A stretch of DNA of 64,000 nt from Notospermus geniculatus (lineage: Eukaryota > Nemertea > Pilidiophora > Heteronemertea > Lineidae). The translations under genes and the position numbers were made by a program. The notes under the pieces were generated by a model that was given only the letters and a program-made list of their open reading frames with translations, had not been told where the DNA came from and ran no database searches. The stretch is taken from NCBI GenBank assembly GCA_002633025.1, contig NMRB01000622.1:167638-231637 (forward strand), written 5' to 3'. This document shows positions 54,247 to 64,000 of this stretch, piece after piece; position 1 is the stretch's first letter, and each line of letters begins with the position of its first letter.

Positions 54247-55230
54247 TCATCCTCTGCGGAAAAACCTGAAGATCAACGATATCAACTCTCTTCGGAGACG
54301 TTTACAAGCTACGACGTAAAAGTACGAATTCAGACAATAATTCAAATTCTCAATTAAAACGAACAGGTTGTTCATGATGCGTAATACCTGCTTTAAATTT
54401 GCAGTGACTCGCCCTTTGAACGTGAACCAAAACACTGATTCGATTTTGCCACATATTTGCAGCACTATGAAAGCAGTGGTGACGATGATCGTTGCTGTCG
54501 TAATCGATGTATCGTCAGATGATGTTGACTTGTTCAGTGCTTTGTTTCTTCGGCTTCTTCTGACAGCGAGGATGACGCCTGTGTTGAAAATAGAAAGAAG
54601 TACTATCGGGATGTAAGCGATAATCGAGGTGGTGATATACCCATAGATGGAATCCCATGGTGAGTCAAACATGTATGGACAATACCAATGTTTGAATTTC
54701 TCTTGGTATCTGCGAAGTTTGAGGTTTATAAGACCAAGAGTAATACCACATATCAGAATGACCAAAACAGTAACTCTTGCTTTGCGCATTGTGCATATTC
54801 TTGCTGCTTGTAAAGGCCACGTCAGGGCGATGAAGCGGTCGAAAGTCATCGCGACCAGTACCAATGGAGACATTATCAGACCTGTCTCGACACTTGCCTG
54901 GTAATACAAGCAAAAAGAATGCTTTATCGCGCTGTTTTTGAAAAGTTGCGGCGCAATTACCAGTAGATACCGTAGAATCATCCTGCCGTAGATGTACACA
55001 CTGTCAAATACGGCGATACTGCGCATGTAAAAACATGTTGTACTCTTCTCATACTTCTTCTGGCTCATCAAGAGAAAGCTGAGCAAGTTACCGATCAGCC
55101 CAGCTACAATGAGAAATGATGGAATGGGAACTGTTATTATGTAGACTATGATATCTACAGTGTATATCAGCGTACTGTCCCCGACGGAACCAACAAACGT
55201 CGAATTACTGACAGACACTGTCGTTGCCAT
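54247..55230 (-). CDS. cluster GPCR 5, intronless, divergent
   Basis: 327 residues from ATG 55230. The open frame extends 26 codons upstream only to a TTG, so ATG 55230 is chosen; it gives a short extracellular N-terminus with a possible glycosylation site in SVSNSTFVG. TM1 AGLIGNLLSFLLMSQ, Cys in KHSFCLYYQAS, AMTFDRFIALTWPL, WYCPYMFDSPWDS, TM5 YIPIVLLSIFNTGVILAV, loop 3 RSRRNKALNKSTSSDDTS, and TM7 NYCLNSYFYVVACKRLR. Fully open. It groups with receptor 4 by eye. Confidence 0.9.
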   Translation of the reverse strand: MATTVSVSNSTFVGSVGDSTLIYTVDIIVYIITVPIPSFLIVAGLIGNLLSFLLMSQKKYEKSTTCFYMRSIAVFDSVYIYGRMILRYLLVIAPQLFKNSAIKHSFCLYYQASVETGLIMSPLVLVAMTFDRFIALTWPLQAARICTMRKARVTVLVILICGITLGLINLKLRRYQEKFKHWYCPYMFDSPWDSIYGYITTSIIAYIPIVLLSIFNTGVILAVRRSRRNKALNKSTSSDDTSITTATIIVTTAFIVLQICGKIESVFWFTFKGRVTANLKQVLRIMNNLFVLIENLNYCLNSYFYVVACKRLRRELISLIFRFFRRG

Positions 55231-56639
55231 GATGGATCTTGAGAAGTCGGTAGATGTTGATAGCGTACTCGTTATTTTTTCGCTGGGATAGACCTGCAGA
55301 TACCACAAAAACCAGGTATCGTAAATTAGAAGCCGAAAATCAGTTTTGAGGAAACCCCTCGGGTTTAAACTCCAAACCCTGCTATTGTGGTTATTTTGGT
55401 TTTACCACAATATAAATGGCAACTGTAATTCTCATATCTATGGTCATCGAAGTTTTCGCAGAGAAGTAAACAAAATCCATTTCGTGCAGACGTTTATTCT
55501 GCTCCTAAGAGGTTCTGCAGACGGGTAAAGATTTACTTCATACAGTCACTTTGGAAAAAACGGCGAAATTTGGATTAGTCCAGCTTGCATTCCGCAATTT
55601 TGACTTTTTGGTTAAGGTCTGCAGATTACGCCAACTGTGATAGTCCGTAACGATGCTGATGGCCAGAAGTTATAGGTGGTCGATAGCGAAGGTCCAAAGT
55701 CGAGCAACAACTCCAGGGTACTCTCTTGAAAGAGATGAATTCATGCAACTGACATGAATGATTCTTGAAGTATACAATTCTGTTTGAGGTTCCTCCCTCG
55801 TCCACCGATTGCAATATCTTGTAACCCGCTCTACGTATAGGCCGAAAATCATCTTCATCTAACCGCCAATGAAAGAATCGTATTTGGATGTAAAGCTTAC
55901 AACTCTGTTATAAACATTGAAACTTATCCATATTTGTACACATCTCGGCCTATTATGATACTCGATCTTTCGTTTATGAACTAAAAGTATCGATCTAAAA
56001 GTGTCGCCTTTCCAAATGCGTCGGTTTGCCAGGAATAATGCAATGCTCATGAGCATTGGTTATGATCTCTGCCTGGCCCCACTATAGGGACAGACGGGGA
56101 TCCCCTTCTGCGCAGCAACATGATCTTGCATATGTAGCATGGTATCCCCATTTTAACTCTGGGGGGATGCTGCATATGCATGACATGACATTGCAGGAGT
56201 TATGCCACTTTGATCATAAAACTCCTCCCGCAGTTTCAAACCTCTACCCACTACGTTACCGCACACTGAAACTGCTTCAGTTGGTGCGATCCTCCAAGTA
56301 TCACTCCAGCGTTAGCTGTCAGATTCCGGGAATCCCACTTGGGAATCTGCCGACTGTATGAATAGAGTACATTTTGTACACGTATTTTAGCCAATCAGAA
56401 AGCATGTTACGGCGGTGTCGGTTGAACCTGTGATGATGGCTTGTGATTTGCTCCCTCGTCACACAGCCCGTCTAATGGTGATCCTTCACCTTTGGCGCCA
56501 ATCATGCCAGTATTCAATGGTCGAAACCTATGGCCATGAATTGAACACTGGGGCGAGTGTACTTGTTCATGTGAACCCCATTTCTATCTAAAACACACTA
56601 TACCAACGTTCGCCGTCTAACAGTCGTCAATGCACTAAA
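55231..56639. other. intergenic, no gene recognised
   Basis: No convincing exon or named repeat seen. Confidence 0.4.
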
Positions 56640-57278
56640 AAGTATGTTACCGGCAAGCATTTCCTTTCTTAGGCGTTTACACGTCAACAAGTGCAAGTAT
56701 GAATTAAAGCACTAATTCATGTTTTCAAATGTCATAAATAAGTTGAGAAAAATCCGCAGTAATTCCTGGATATCAGTGACGTCTCCTTCGAAGACCCACA
56801 CGAGGAGAGTCTCGATTTTGCTGAGAATCTGCAGGACGATGAACGCAGTCGTGATCAAAATTGTTGCTGACGTAATCGACGAGTCGTCCAATGAGGTCGT
56901 CTTCTTGAGTGCTTTGTTTCTTTGACTTCGTTTCACGGCCACTGTGACACCCGTGTTGAAGAGAGAAAGTACGGCCACACAACGCATGTAAAAACAGGTC
57001 GTACTCTTCTCGTACTTGTTCTGGTTCATAACAAGAAAGCTCAGCGAATTGCCGAGCAGACCCAAAATCACATCCTGAGAATATCAGGCGTTCTTACTGC
57101 TCGCTACCTTCGTCGCCGCAGACGAAGGTAGCGAGCAGTAAGAACGCCTGATATTCTCAGGATGCAAAATCATGAGAAGTGGGGGAATTGGAACTGTCAG
57201 AATGTAAACAACGATGTCTACGCTGTGTTTCAGGGGACTTCCTTGGTTGTAAGCCGTCGTTGAATCACCGACAATCAT
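56640..57278 (-). pseudogene. cluster GPCR pseudogene (MITE insertion, deletion, stop)
   Basis: Starts at ATG 57278 like receptor 3. Three lesions are visible. A 94-base palindromic MITE (57071-57164) interrupts TM1. The sequence then jumps from the TM2 start (FYMRCVAV) to the TM5 end (LSLFNTGVTV), a deletion of roughly 380 bases relative to intact copies. The TM7 Tyr codon in ENMNYCLNS is TAG here (ENMN-stop-CFNS). The rest is well conserved, so decay is recent. Confidence 0.9.
57071..57164. mobile_element. 94-base perfectly palindromic MITE with 8-base TSD
   Basis: CATCCTGAGAATATCAGGCG...CGCCTGATATTCTCAGGATG folds over its whole length around CGTCGCCGCAGACG. It is flanked by CAAAATCA at 57063-57070 and 57165-57172, present once in intact paralogues. 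An 8-base duplication points to a hAT-type transposase. Half of the element also lies at 15778-15822. Confidence 0.92.
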
Positions 57279-58030
57279 CGTGAAGCAGATATGATGCTGA
57301 CCTCACACGAAAACCGGCGACTGAAAAATGCGTGGAAGTGGGCTATTCTAGTTTGGGGCTATATGGGTGATGATGATGGGCAAAGATCAGTGCAAGCAAA
57401 CATTCAAGCTCGCTTATGAAATTTTGGTACAAGGTGCAAGGTGTTTGGATTACATCATAAAGGAATCATTACATGTAATATTTAATTTTTGTAGCTGCCA
57501 ATCGAAGTGGCACTTTTGAAAGCAATATATTCACAAATTTAATGCAACCTTCTAATGAACGATACTTTTGCCATGATGTTGTTAAACGGCGTTGCAAACA
57601 ACAAATGTAGCCTATCAAGCCAAGAAGGGGTTTCGGCGCACAAGTTTCTCAAACGAGCTGACGAGGATATCTTTCACCTGTCTTCACTGCGTAGTAACTG
57701 AATACTTTGTTACAGCGCATGACTTGACTTTTCTTGAAATGGGCATAACGGTTTAATCCGAGCTGCAGCCATGATATTCAGTCCTTCACATTGTGTAAAC
57801 AAAAATCTTCAGTTTCAAGGTACTACATGTAGGTTTTTCTGTCGGTAGTTTTGCGAAACAGAGACGCTTCTGCCACCGTATGCGTCATGGCGATACCTGT
57901 GTGATTGTTAGAGATCTCATGCATCGCCACATCGCCAGGGTGTCATAAGATGGCAATCCCGTTATTGCAGTCCCGAAACCGTTTCGAAATGTCGATCTTG
58001 CAATGAATTTGTAACGGGACGGACTGCCAT
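57279..58030 (-). other. upstream flank of the pseudogene and 3' flank relic
   Basis: 57279-57860 matches the upstream flanks of receptors 1 and 3. 57860-58030 matches the 3' flank block of receptor 2 and the orphan at 46.9 kb. The junction marks the boundary between two duplicated units. Confidence 0.6.
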
Positions 58031-58034
58031 TTTT

Positions 58035-58530
58035 AGCTCACCTGTGAGCTTTTGTCGTCATGCGGTGTCCGTCGTCCGTCGTCGTTGTCCGTTAGCAGGG
58101 CACGTTTCGTAACCGCTGGGGCTATTGATCTGAAACTTGGTACGTACATACCCCTAGGTCAGATGACCTATGACACCAAGTTTCGGTCCGATTCGATTCT
58201 TGGCTTGGCCACCAGATGGCCAAAACCAAACACAAAATAACTCCTCAACTAACAACTGGATCATCTCAAAACTTTTATCATCGGATACATAACATACATA
58301 CCGGGTTTTTGATTTTACCTACTTTAGTAGGTCAGAGTGGTCAAAGTTGTATAAAAGTAACGAACCTGTCACAGTTCGCCATTATTTCACTGAGCGACTT
58401 CATATCTTGCACAAACGTGTATTAGAGGGGTACCTTCAAAAATACTGAGTTTCAGCCCGATCGGACATCCAATATGGCCGCCAGGTGGCGTAACCTGAAA
58501 ATAATCTGAGTGCTATAACACAGGGACGGC
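58035..58530 (+). repeat. interspersed repeat with GTCCGTCGTCCGTCGT head
   Basis: CCGTCGTCCGTCGTCG, then GTTTCGTAACCGCTGGGGCT, CTGAAACTTGGTACG and GGCCACCAGATGGCC. An inverted partial copy is at 33925-34058. Separates two receptor units. Confidence 0.7.
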
Positions 58531-58900
58531 TTGACCCAGATTTGACTCAAATTTGATATGAGGCTCCCTCTGGATAATCTATATGTCCACATAATGTTTT
58601 GGCCCAATTGGACATCCAATGTGGCCACCATGATGTAAGTACTGTATTCATCCTGGAGAATAGAGAAATGTTAACCCTGTACACTGATAACAAGTCAAAT
58701 TTAGCAACATTTTGAACAACAATTTGGAGAACTCTTTTCCCCTCTAGGCCTACACACAGACAACATTTCTCCAACAAGGTGTTAGCCTACTCTGAACGTT
58801 GAAAAAATGTTACCTCCAAAGCGACCGGTTGCACCATCTTGCAAACGTTCACGATTAGTTACATAAATTCAGTGGGCCGTCATAATGCACATACACACGT

Positions 58901-59875
58901 TCATCGGCATTTTGGGAATGAACTAAAAAGTATGCTCAGCAGTTCTTTTCGAAGGCGCTTACAAGCAAACAAGTGTAAGTACGAATTAAGACAATAATTC
59001 ATGTTTTCAAAAATCATAAACAAGTTGAGAAAAATGCGCAGTAATTGCTGGTAATCATCGTTAGCTTCTCCTTTGAACAGCAACACGACGACAATCTCAA
59101 TTTTGCTGAGAATCTGCAAGACGATGAACGAGGTCGTGATCAAAACTGTTGCTGACGTAATCGACGAGTCGTCCAATGAGGTCGTCTTCTTGAGTGCTTT
59201 GTTTCTTTGACTTCGTTTCACGGCTACTATCACACCCGTGTTAAAGATCAAAAGTAGGATGATAGGGATATAGGCGACCAGCGACATAGTGATGGCATCG
59301 GAAATACCATCCCACGGTTCACTGAAGTGATACGGGCAAAGCCAATGTTTATATTTCTTTTGGAAAGAACGGAGTGTAACGTTTACGAGGAAGTAAGCAA
59401 TCCCGAGTATCGAAATGACGGCGGCAGCGACCTTGGCCTTGTGCATGGTGCATATTCTGGCAGCTTGTAAAGGCCAAGTTAAAGCAATAAAACGATCGAA
59501 TGCCATGACGACTAACATTGTAGGTGAAAGTATTAAGCCTACCTTGACACTCGATTGGTAATAGATGCAAAATCCATGTTTTATTCTGTTGTTTTTGTAG
59601 AGAACTGGTGCCATCACTAGAAGATAGCGTAGAATCATTCTACCATAGATGTACACACTGTCAAATACGGCCACACAGCGCATGTAAAAACAGGTCGTAC
59701 TCTTCTCGTACTTCTTCTGGTTCATTACAAGAAAGCTTAGCGAATTGCCAACGAGACCCAAAATCATGAGAAGTGGGGGAATTGGAACTGTCAGGAAGTA
59801 AACTGCAATGTCTACGCTGTATCTCAGGGGACTTCCTTGGTTGTAACCCTTGGTTGTTGAATCGTTTACAGACAT
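58901..59875 (-). CDS. cluster GPCR 7, intronless
   Basis: 324 residues from ATG 59875 (MSVNDSTTKGYNQGSPL); the frame extends four codons to a TTG only. TM1 GLVGNSLSFLV, Cys in KHGFCIYYQSS, VMAFDRFIALTWPL (Ala for Thr before DRF), NVT before loop 2, WLCPYHFSEPWD, TM5 YIPIILLLIFNTGVIV, and TM7 NYCLNSYLHLFACKRLR. N-terminal NDST is a possible glycosylation site. Fully open; its C-terminal coding end and 3' flank are very close to those of receptor 2 (both end SSFPKCR). Confidence 0.9.
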   Translation of the reverse strand: MSVNDSTTKGYNQGSPLRYSVDIAVYFLTVPIPPLLMILGLVGNSLSFLVMNQKKYEKSTTCFYMRCVAVFDSVYIYGRMILRYLLVMAPVLYKNNRIKHGFCIYYQSSVKVGLILSPTMLVVMAFDRFIALTWPLQAARICTMHKAKVAAAVISILGIAYFLVNVTLRSFQKKYKHWLCPYHFSEPWDGISDAITMSLVAYIPIILLLIFNTGVIVAVKRSQRNKALKKTTSLDDSSITSATVLITTSFIVLQILSKIEIVVVLLFKGEANDDYQQLLRIFLNLFMIFENMNYCLNSYLHLFACKRLRKELLSILFSSFPKCR

Positions 59876-59884
59876 CCCTGATAG

Positions 59885-60240
59885 CAAGCATACGTCATAT
59901 TCACGTCAGGATTACGTCAGTAGTGTCGTCATTTTCACGTCAAGAAATGTCGTGAATATTACGACATTTTGCACCAAAGTCACACGTCACACAGACGTCA
60001 CATTTTGACGTGAATATAACGTCGTTCTCGTCAACAAGAGACGTGTTCCTGAAGTAATTAAGACNGGGCTGCATGCCAAGATAGCCGATATTCGCCCAAT
60101 ATCGGCCCAATGTGGGCAATACGGGGACTCTGCCTGCCAAGATAGCCTATACTGGTCCTATGTTGGACCATGCATGCCAATATAGGCCCTTGATGCCGGG
60201 ATAAAACCTATATCGGCCCAATATATTTGGCCATCTGGGT
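59885..60240. repeat. ACGTCA-rich repeat and CCAAGATAGCC tandem repeat
   Basis: 59885-60050 contains many ACGTCA/TGACGT words in both orientations. 60075-60235 has about four decayed units around TGCCAAGATAGCC(G/T)ATA. A single N at 60064 separates them. This block stands where other units have their conserved upstream flank. Confidence 0.6.
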
Positions 60241-60396
60241 TAATGCCTTACTCCCTTGGCCTGATAAAACAGCAGATCCACGCAGGCTTTTATTATTGGA
60301 AATCATCTGACAGAGATAGGCCTCGATGTTGATGTGTTCATATTTCTACATAAAACTATTGTACTTAAACCAAAAAATTCTTGCTCATACGAAAGT

Positions 60397-61368
60397 TCAT
60401 CTTCTTTTTTTAAATGAACTCAAAATCATGTTGAGCATCTCTTTTCGAAGGCGTTTACATCCTAACAAGTGTAAATACGAATTAAGACAATAATTCACAT
60501 TTTCAGATACCATAAACAAGTTGAGGAGAATGCGCAGTAATTGTTGGATATCGTCGGTGACTTCACCTTCGAACATTAACACGAGGAAAATATCGATTTT
60601 GCTGAGGGTCTGTAGTACGATAAACGCACTCGTGATCAAAATTGCTGCTGACGTAATCGACGAGTCGTCCAATGAGGTCGTCTTCTTCAGTGCTTTGTTT
60701 CTTTGACTTCGTTTCACAGCAACGATGATACCTGCGTTAAAGATTAAGAGTAAAACGATAGGGATATAGGCGACCAACAAATTCGCGATGATTTTGTAAA
60801 GGTCATCCCACGGTTCCCTGAAGTGATACGGGCAAAACCAATGTTTATATTTCTCTTGGAAAGTACGGAGCGTAACGTTTACTAGGAAATAAGGAATACC
60901 GAATGCAGAAATAATGGCGGCAGTGACCTTGGCCTTGTGCATAGTGCATATTCTGGCAGCTTGTAAAGGCCAAGTTAAGGCAATAAAACGATCGAATGTC
61001 ATGACGACTAGTATCATGGGAGAAAGAATTAAACCTACCTCGACACTCGACTGGTAATAGACGCAAAATCCATGATTAATGTTTTTATTTTCGAAGAGCT
61101 GTGGCGCCATTACTAGGAGATACCGAAGGATCATTCTAACATAGATGTACACACTGTCAAATACGGCCACACAGCGCATGTAAAAACAGGTCGTACTCTT
61201 CTCGTACTTCTTCTGGTTCATTACAAGAAAGCTTAGCGAATTGCCGATCAGGCCCAAAGTCATGAGAAGCGGGGGAATGGGAACTGTTAGAATGTAAACA
61301 GCGATGTCTACGCTGTATCTCAGCTGACTTCCTTGGTTGTAACCCGTTGTTAAATCGTTTATGAACAT
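60397..61368 (-). CDS. cluster GPCR 8, intronless
   Basis: 323 residues from ATG 61368 (MFINDLTTGYNQGSQL). TM1 GLIGNSLSFLV, Cys in NHGFCVYYQSS, VMTFDRFIALTWPL, NVT before loop 2, WFCPYHFREPWD, TM5 YIPIVLLLIFNAGIIVAV, loop 3 KALKKTTSLDDSS, and TM7 NYCLNSYLHLLGCKRLR. Fully open; the outermost copy of the cluster in the window. Confidence 0.9.
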   Translation of the reverse strand: MFINDLTTGYNQGSQLRYSVDIAVYILTVPIPPLLMTLGLIGNSLSFLVMNQKKYEKSTTCFYMRCVAVFDSVYIYVRMILRYLLVMAPQLFENKNINHGFCVYYQSSVEVGLILSPMILVVMTFDRFIALTWPLQAARICTMHKAKVTAAIISAFGIPYFLVNVTLRTFQEKYKHWFCPYHFREPWDDLYKIIANLLVAYIPIVLLLIFNAGIIVAVKRSQRNKALKKTTSLDDSSITSAAILITSAFIVLQTLSKIDIFLVLMFEGEVTDDIQQLLRILLNLFMVSENVNYCLNSYLHLLGCKRLRKEMLNMILSSFKKRR

Positions 61369-61835
61369 TGTGGAGCAGATGTAATTCTTTCTTTAAATGA
61401 AAATTTCAAATGTGGTTTTTCATGATGAATTCGCAAACGGTTCCATTGGCATGTTTATAACTTCTATTGTGAACTCAGCATTACCAAAATTAATAGATTT
61501 TGGTACAACCCATGTCATGTCAAAGGATGAGCTACATGTAGAATTACTCAAGATGACCTGTTTCGTGCATTAGGTAAGTTATTCTGTTGACCTCAGACAA
61601 AGTCCAACCACTGAAAATACAGAGAGAATTGGCTGTTCCGATTTGAATCTATGCACGTTTATTAAATGATGATGCATACATGTAGACGTCGATACTGATG
61701 GGCAAAGATCAGAGAGAGGAAGATTCAACGTCTGTAGCTGCTGATAGAATTACATTTTACGAGAGCAATTCACAAACGCAAAATCTTACTGGCATCTATC
61801 GCGAATGCGTTGAACGTATACATGTACAGTACTCT
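61369..61835 (-). promoter_or_regulatory. upstream flank of receptor 8
   Basis: GACCTCAGACAAAGTCC near 61591 and GATGGGCAAAGATCAG near 61697 are diverged versions of the block found upstream of receptors 1, 2 and 3. Confidence 0.45.
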
Positions 61836-61837
61836 CT

Positions 61838-62176
61838 AAATTCCAAAGAGTGAAATTTCACTCTAATGGATTCATTTTTCACTCTCTGAAAGACTGGGCC
61901 AGGGACCAATCCATTTTGAGTGGAATTCACTCTCCCTTGAGAGTGAACAAATTTCACTCCAGCAAAGGATTGGGGACTCACTCCATTAGAGTGAAAACTG
62001 TGACTCCGATCAGAGAGTGAGTATAACTCTGTAAGAGTGAATTCCACTCTTCAAGAGTGCAGTGTGGTGCCATACAGTCACTCTAATGTAGGAGTGAATA
62101 TCACTCCATCGGTTTGAATTTCACTATTGTCAGAGTGGCGATTTCAGTCCATTCGATTGAAAAAATCACTCCAAAG
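61838..62176. repeat. palindromic minisatellite, GAGTGAAATTTCACTC words
   Basis: More than ten occurrences of GAGTGAA or TTCACTC, often joined as AGAGTGAAATTTCACTCT, at irregular 20-30 base spacing. A single N lies at 62177. Confidence 0.75.
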
Positions 62177-62179
62177 TNA

Positions 62180-62878
62180 ACGGCTTGCCATAGACGTCAT
62201 ACTGCTGGCGAAATTTCAGGTCGGGACGTTAGACTGAGCATTTAAGTTAAGGAAGCCCTACATGTAGAATACGGCCCTCAGACTTAGTTTTACGAATATG
62301 GGCCCTGATACCCACCCTTTTCATATGATTATGTTAGAAAAACTACATCCCAGCGAGACGAAGTCCTGTGACTGCGATTTTGGTGTAACCACTGATTGGT
62401 GGCCTGTGACTACACACAGTATACACTCGCGCAACCCTGCACAATTTTCCGAGTCCAAAACGTTGTCAGGTTTGTTGATCATCGCTTACAATAGAACCGA
62501 TGACAAATTTAACTGTTTCTTTTGGCGATTTCGAATGTGATTTGACTGTGTTTTCTGGACTCGACTGATCGCCGGTGTGAAAGAAATCCAAGTCCCCCAG
62601 GAACCAAAGTCCGGTCTTATTGTTCAGCGTGGGATTAGAATAAATGGCTAGAGAGACCATGACCATTTGAACATTACCTTACAATAACGGGCTATTGTCT
62701 GGCGCACTTGCATTCCTAGGACGCTGATTCCTGTCACACTTCAATGCGGTCTGTAAGCGAGAATGCTGTACAGCTAGAAACCACAGGACATGAGTTTTTA
62801 CATGTACATGTACTTAGTATGTACATTCGCAACTTCATCACAGTCTTCAAAAGCACCGCCTTCCAGTCGTCAACTCTT
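62180..62878. other. intergenic, no gene recognised
   Basis: Fragments of the GAATACGGCCCT and CGAATATGGGCCC foldback families near 62270-62305. No exon recognised. Confidence 0.45.
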
Positions 62879-63030
62879 TGGGCCGTATGCACGAAACGAA
62901 GATTATCTTGAACTCAGGTTGAGCCACAACTTTTCAATTGTTCAGGTTTGCCAGGGCATGATGTGACAGACAATGGAAAGGTTGTGGCTCAACCTGAGTT
63001 CAAGATAATCTTCGTTGTGCATGCGGGCCT
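62879..63030. mobile_element. foldback MITE, GGGCCGTATGCACGAA ends
   Basis: GAAGATTATCTTGAACTCAG and inverse form near-perfect arms; the outer ends GGCCGTATGCACGAA and TTGTGCATGCGGGCC are imperfect. Confidence 0.75.
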
Positions 63031-64000
63031 TCGTTGACAGGTGAGAAGCTAACTTCGCAGCCTCATTTCTCTCTCCTTTTTGCTAGTAATTCAACATCGC
63101 GGGAAAACAAACTGAGCTAATGAGTATGTGTCTACAGTGTACAAGAATTTAAATGAAGGCCGGGTTTATTTGCACAGCAGCTGTGTATGTAAGGCAGGTT
63201 ATAGTGGAGGCACAGCTGCTGTGCGTCCAGTACGAACGATTTTCTGATGTGCACTGCAGACTCCGCCTACTGTATAATAACAGACTCCGGCTACTTCCGC
63301 TTAGAAATAAGGACGGGATGGATGCAAAGCTGTGATTCTGAACAGCATGTTGGTGCTTCATTGCTCGCGTTGGGGTTACCAAATCCATTTTCTCCTTTTG
63401 GTAAAGACGCAAACTTGTTCATTTTTAGCTCAATAGATCGGCGTTTTTTAATGGGCAAGTGCCCTTATGTGCATGGCGAGATGTTTTTGACCTATCTGCC
63501 CAGGGTGCTCTTCAAACATTTTGTCAAAACCTCTGTTATTACACTTGACGGAAAGAGCAGGTAGCCTATTGTCGAATCATAACCCTAATTAGGGTTAGGG
63601 TCTTTAAGATTATGGGTCTTTTCATTGTACAGACCACGCAGAATTAGGCCTAGTCCTATTTGGGGTCATAATTGGACCTTGGACGTAATCTGCAATACTG
63701 TATGACGGTGCAAGCTAATGTGCTTGACGAAGGGCGTGAGCTCGGCAGGCAACGAACTTGATAAAATTATCTTGCTCCTCATCATCGCCAGCATCCTCTT
63801 GCAACAGGTCCTCTAAAACGCGCTCCCCTACTCGCACGTCCGAGGCCCTGTTGAAATTGGCGCCTTTTCGCTGTGGAACTAGCGGCAGAAAATCTGTCGC
63901 TGAATACAACCAATCACAGCGAAGCTTCTATCCCGCCATGGTCACTCCCAAATATGGTGGTTTCAAACATTCCTCGATTCGCTGACAAACTCGCTGGATT
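63031..64000. other. window end, no gene confidently recognised
   Basis: A minus-strand open frame at 63715-63909 with an acidic stretch (EDLLQEDAGDDEEQD) could be an exon but has no family signature I know. Nothing else seen. Confidence 0.35.

Overview
The window is from an animal nuclear genome. Genes have introns with GT-AG borders, the DNA is dense with interspersed repeats, and the coding families are metazoan (rhodopsin-class receptors, a kringle domain). The abundance of foldback MITEs, the common TACATGTA words and the clustered intronless receptors suggest a marine invertebrate (echinoderm, hemichordate, cephalochordate or lophotrochozoan). The sequence alone does not decide which.

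Layout. 1-840: a TatD-like exon and an unrecognised ORF. About 835-8920: a Ty3/Gypsy-type LTR retrotransposon with gag, pol and an unusual third ORF that carries the Ser, Asn and Asp/His blocks of an SGNH hydrolase. Its 3' end disappears into a 620-base assembly gap (8921-9540). 9.5-18.3 kb: almost only repeats, apart from the last exon of an acyl-CoA synthetase/4CL-like gene on the minus strand (13.4 kb). 18.3-20.4 kb: a three-exon plus-strand GPCR without a visible last exon. 20.85-26.06 kb: five plus-strand exons of a 4CL-like gene; the matching downstream exons lie on the minus strand at 30.3, 29.2 and 13.4 kb, all in compatible phase, so the locus is rearranged or misassembled. 26.2-35.5 kb: a dense field of foldback elements, several nested.

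35.7-61.4 kb: a tandem, single-orientation (minus strand) cluster of seven full-length intronless receptor ORFs plus one pseudogene, several fragments and one orphan flank. The receptors share an FDRF motif in place of DRY and an N-S-Y motif in place of NPxxY. Between them, on the plus strand at 49.1-50.9 kb, are four exons of a secreted or extracellular protein with discoidin-like domains and a terminal kringle. 61.4-64.0 kb holds repeats and no gene I recognise.

Relations between parts. The receptor cluster looks like a lineage-specific expansion by duplication of units that carry 5' and 3' flanks, with birth-and-death decay in progress: one lost start codon, one MITE-broken and deleted pseudogene, fragments, and a flank without a gene. 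Many palindromic elements with different arms carry similar GGCC/AGCC ends next to TAA/TTA, as expected of PIF/Harbinger-type MITEs.
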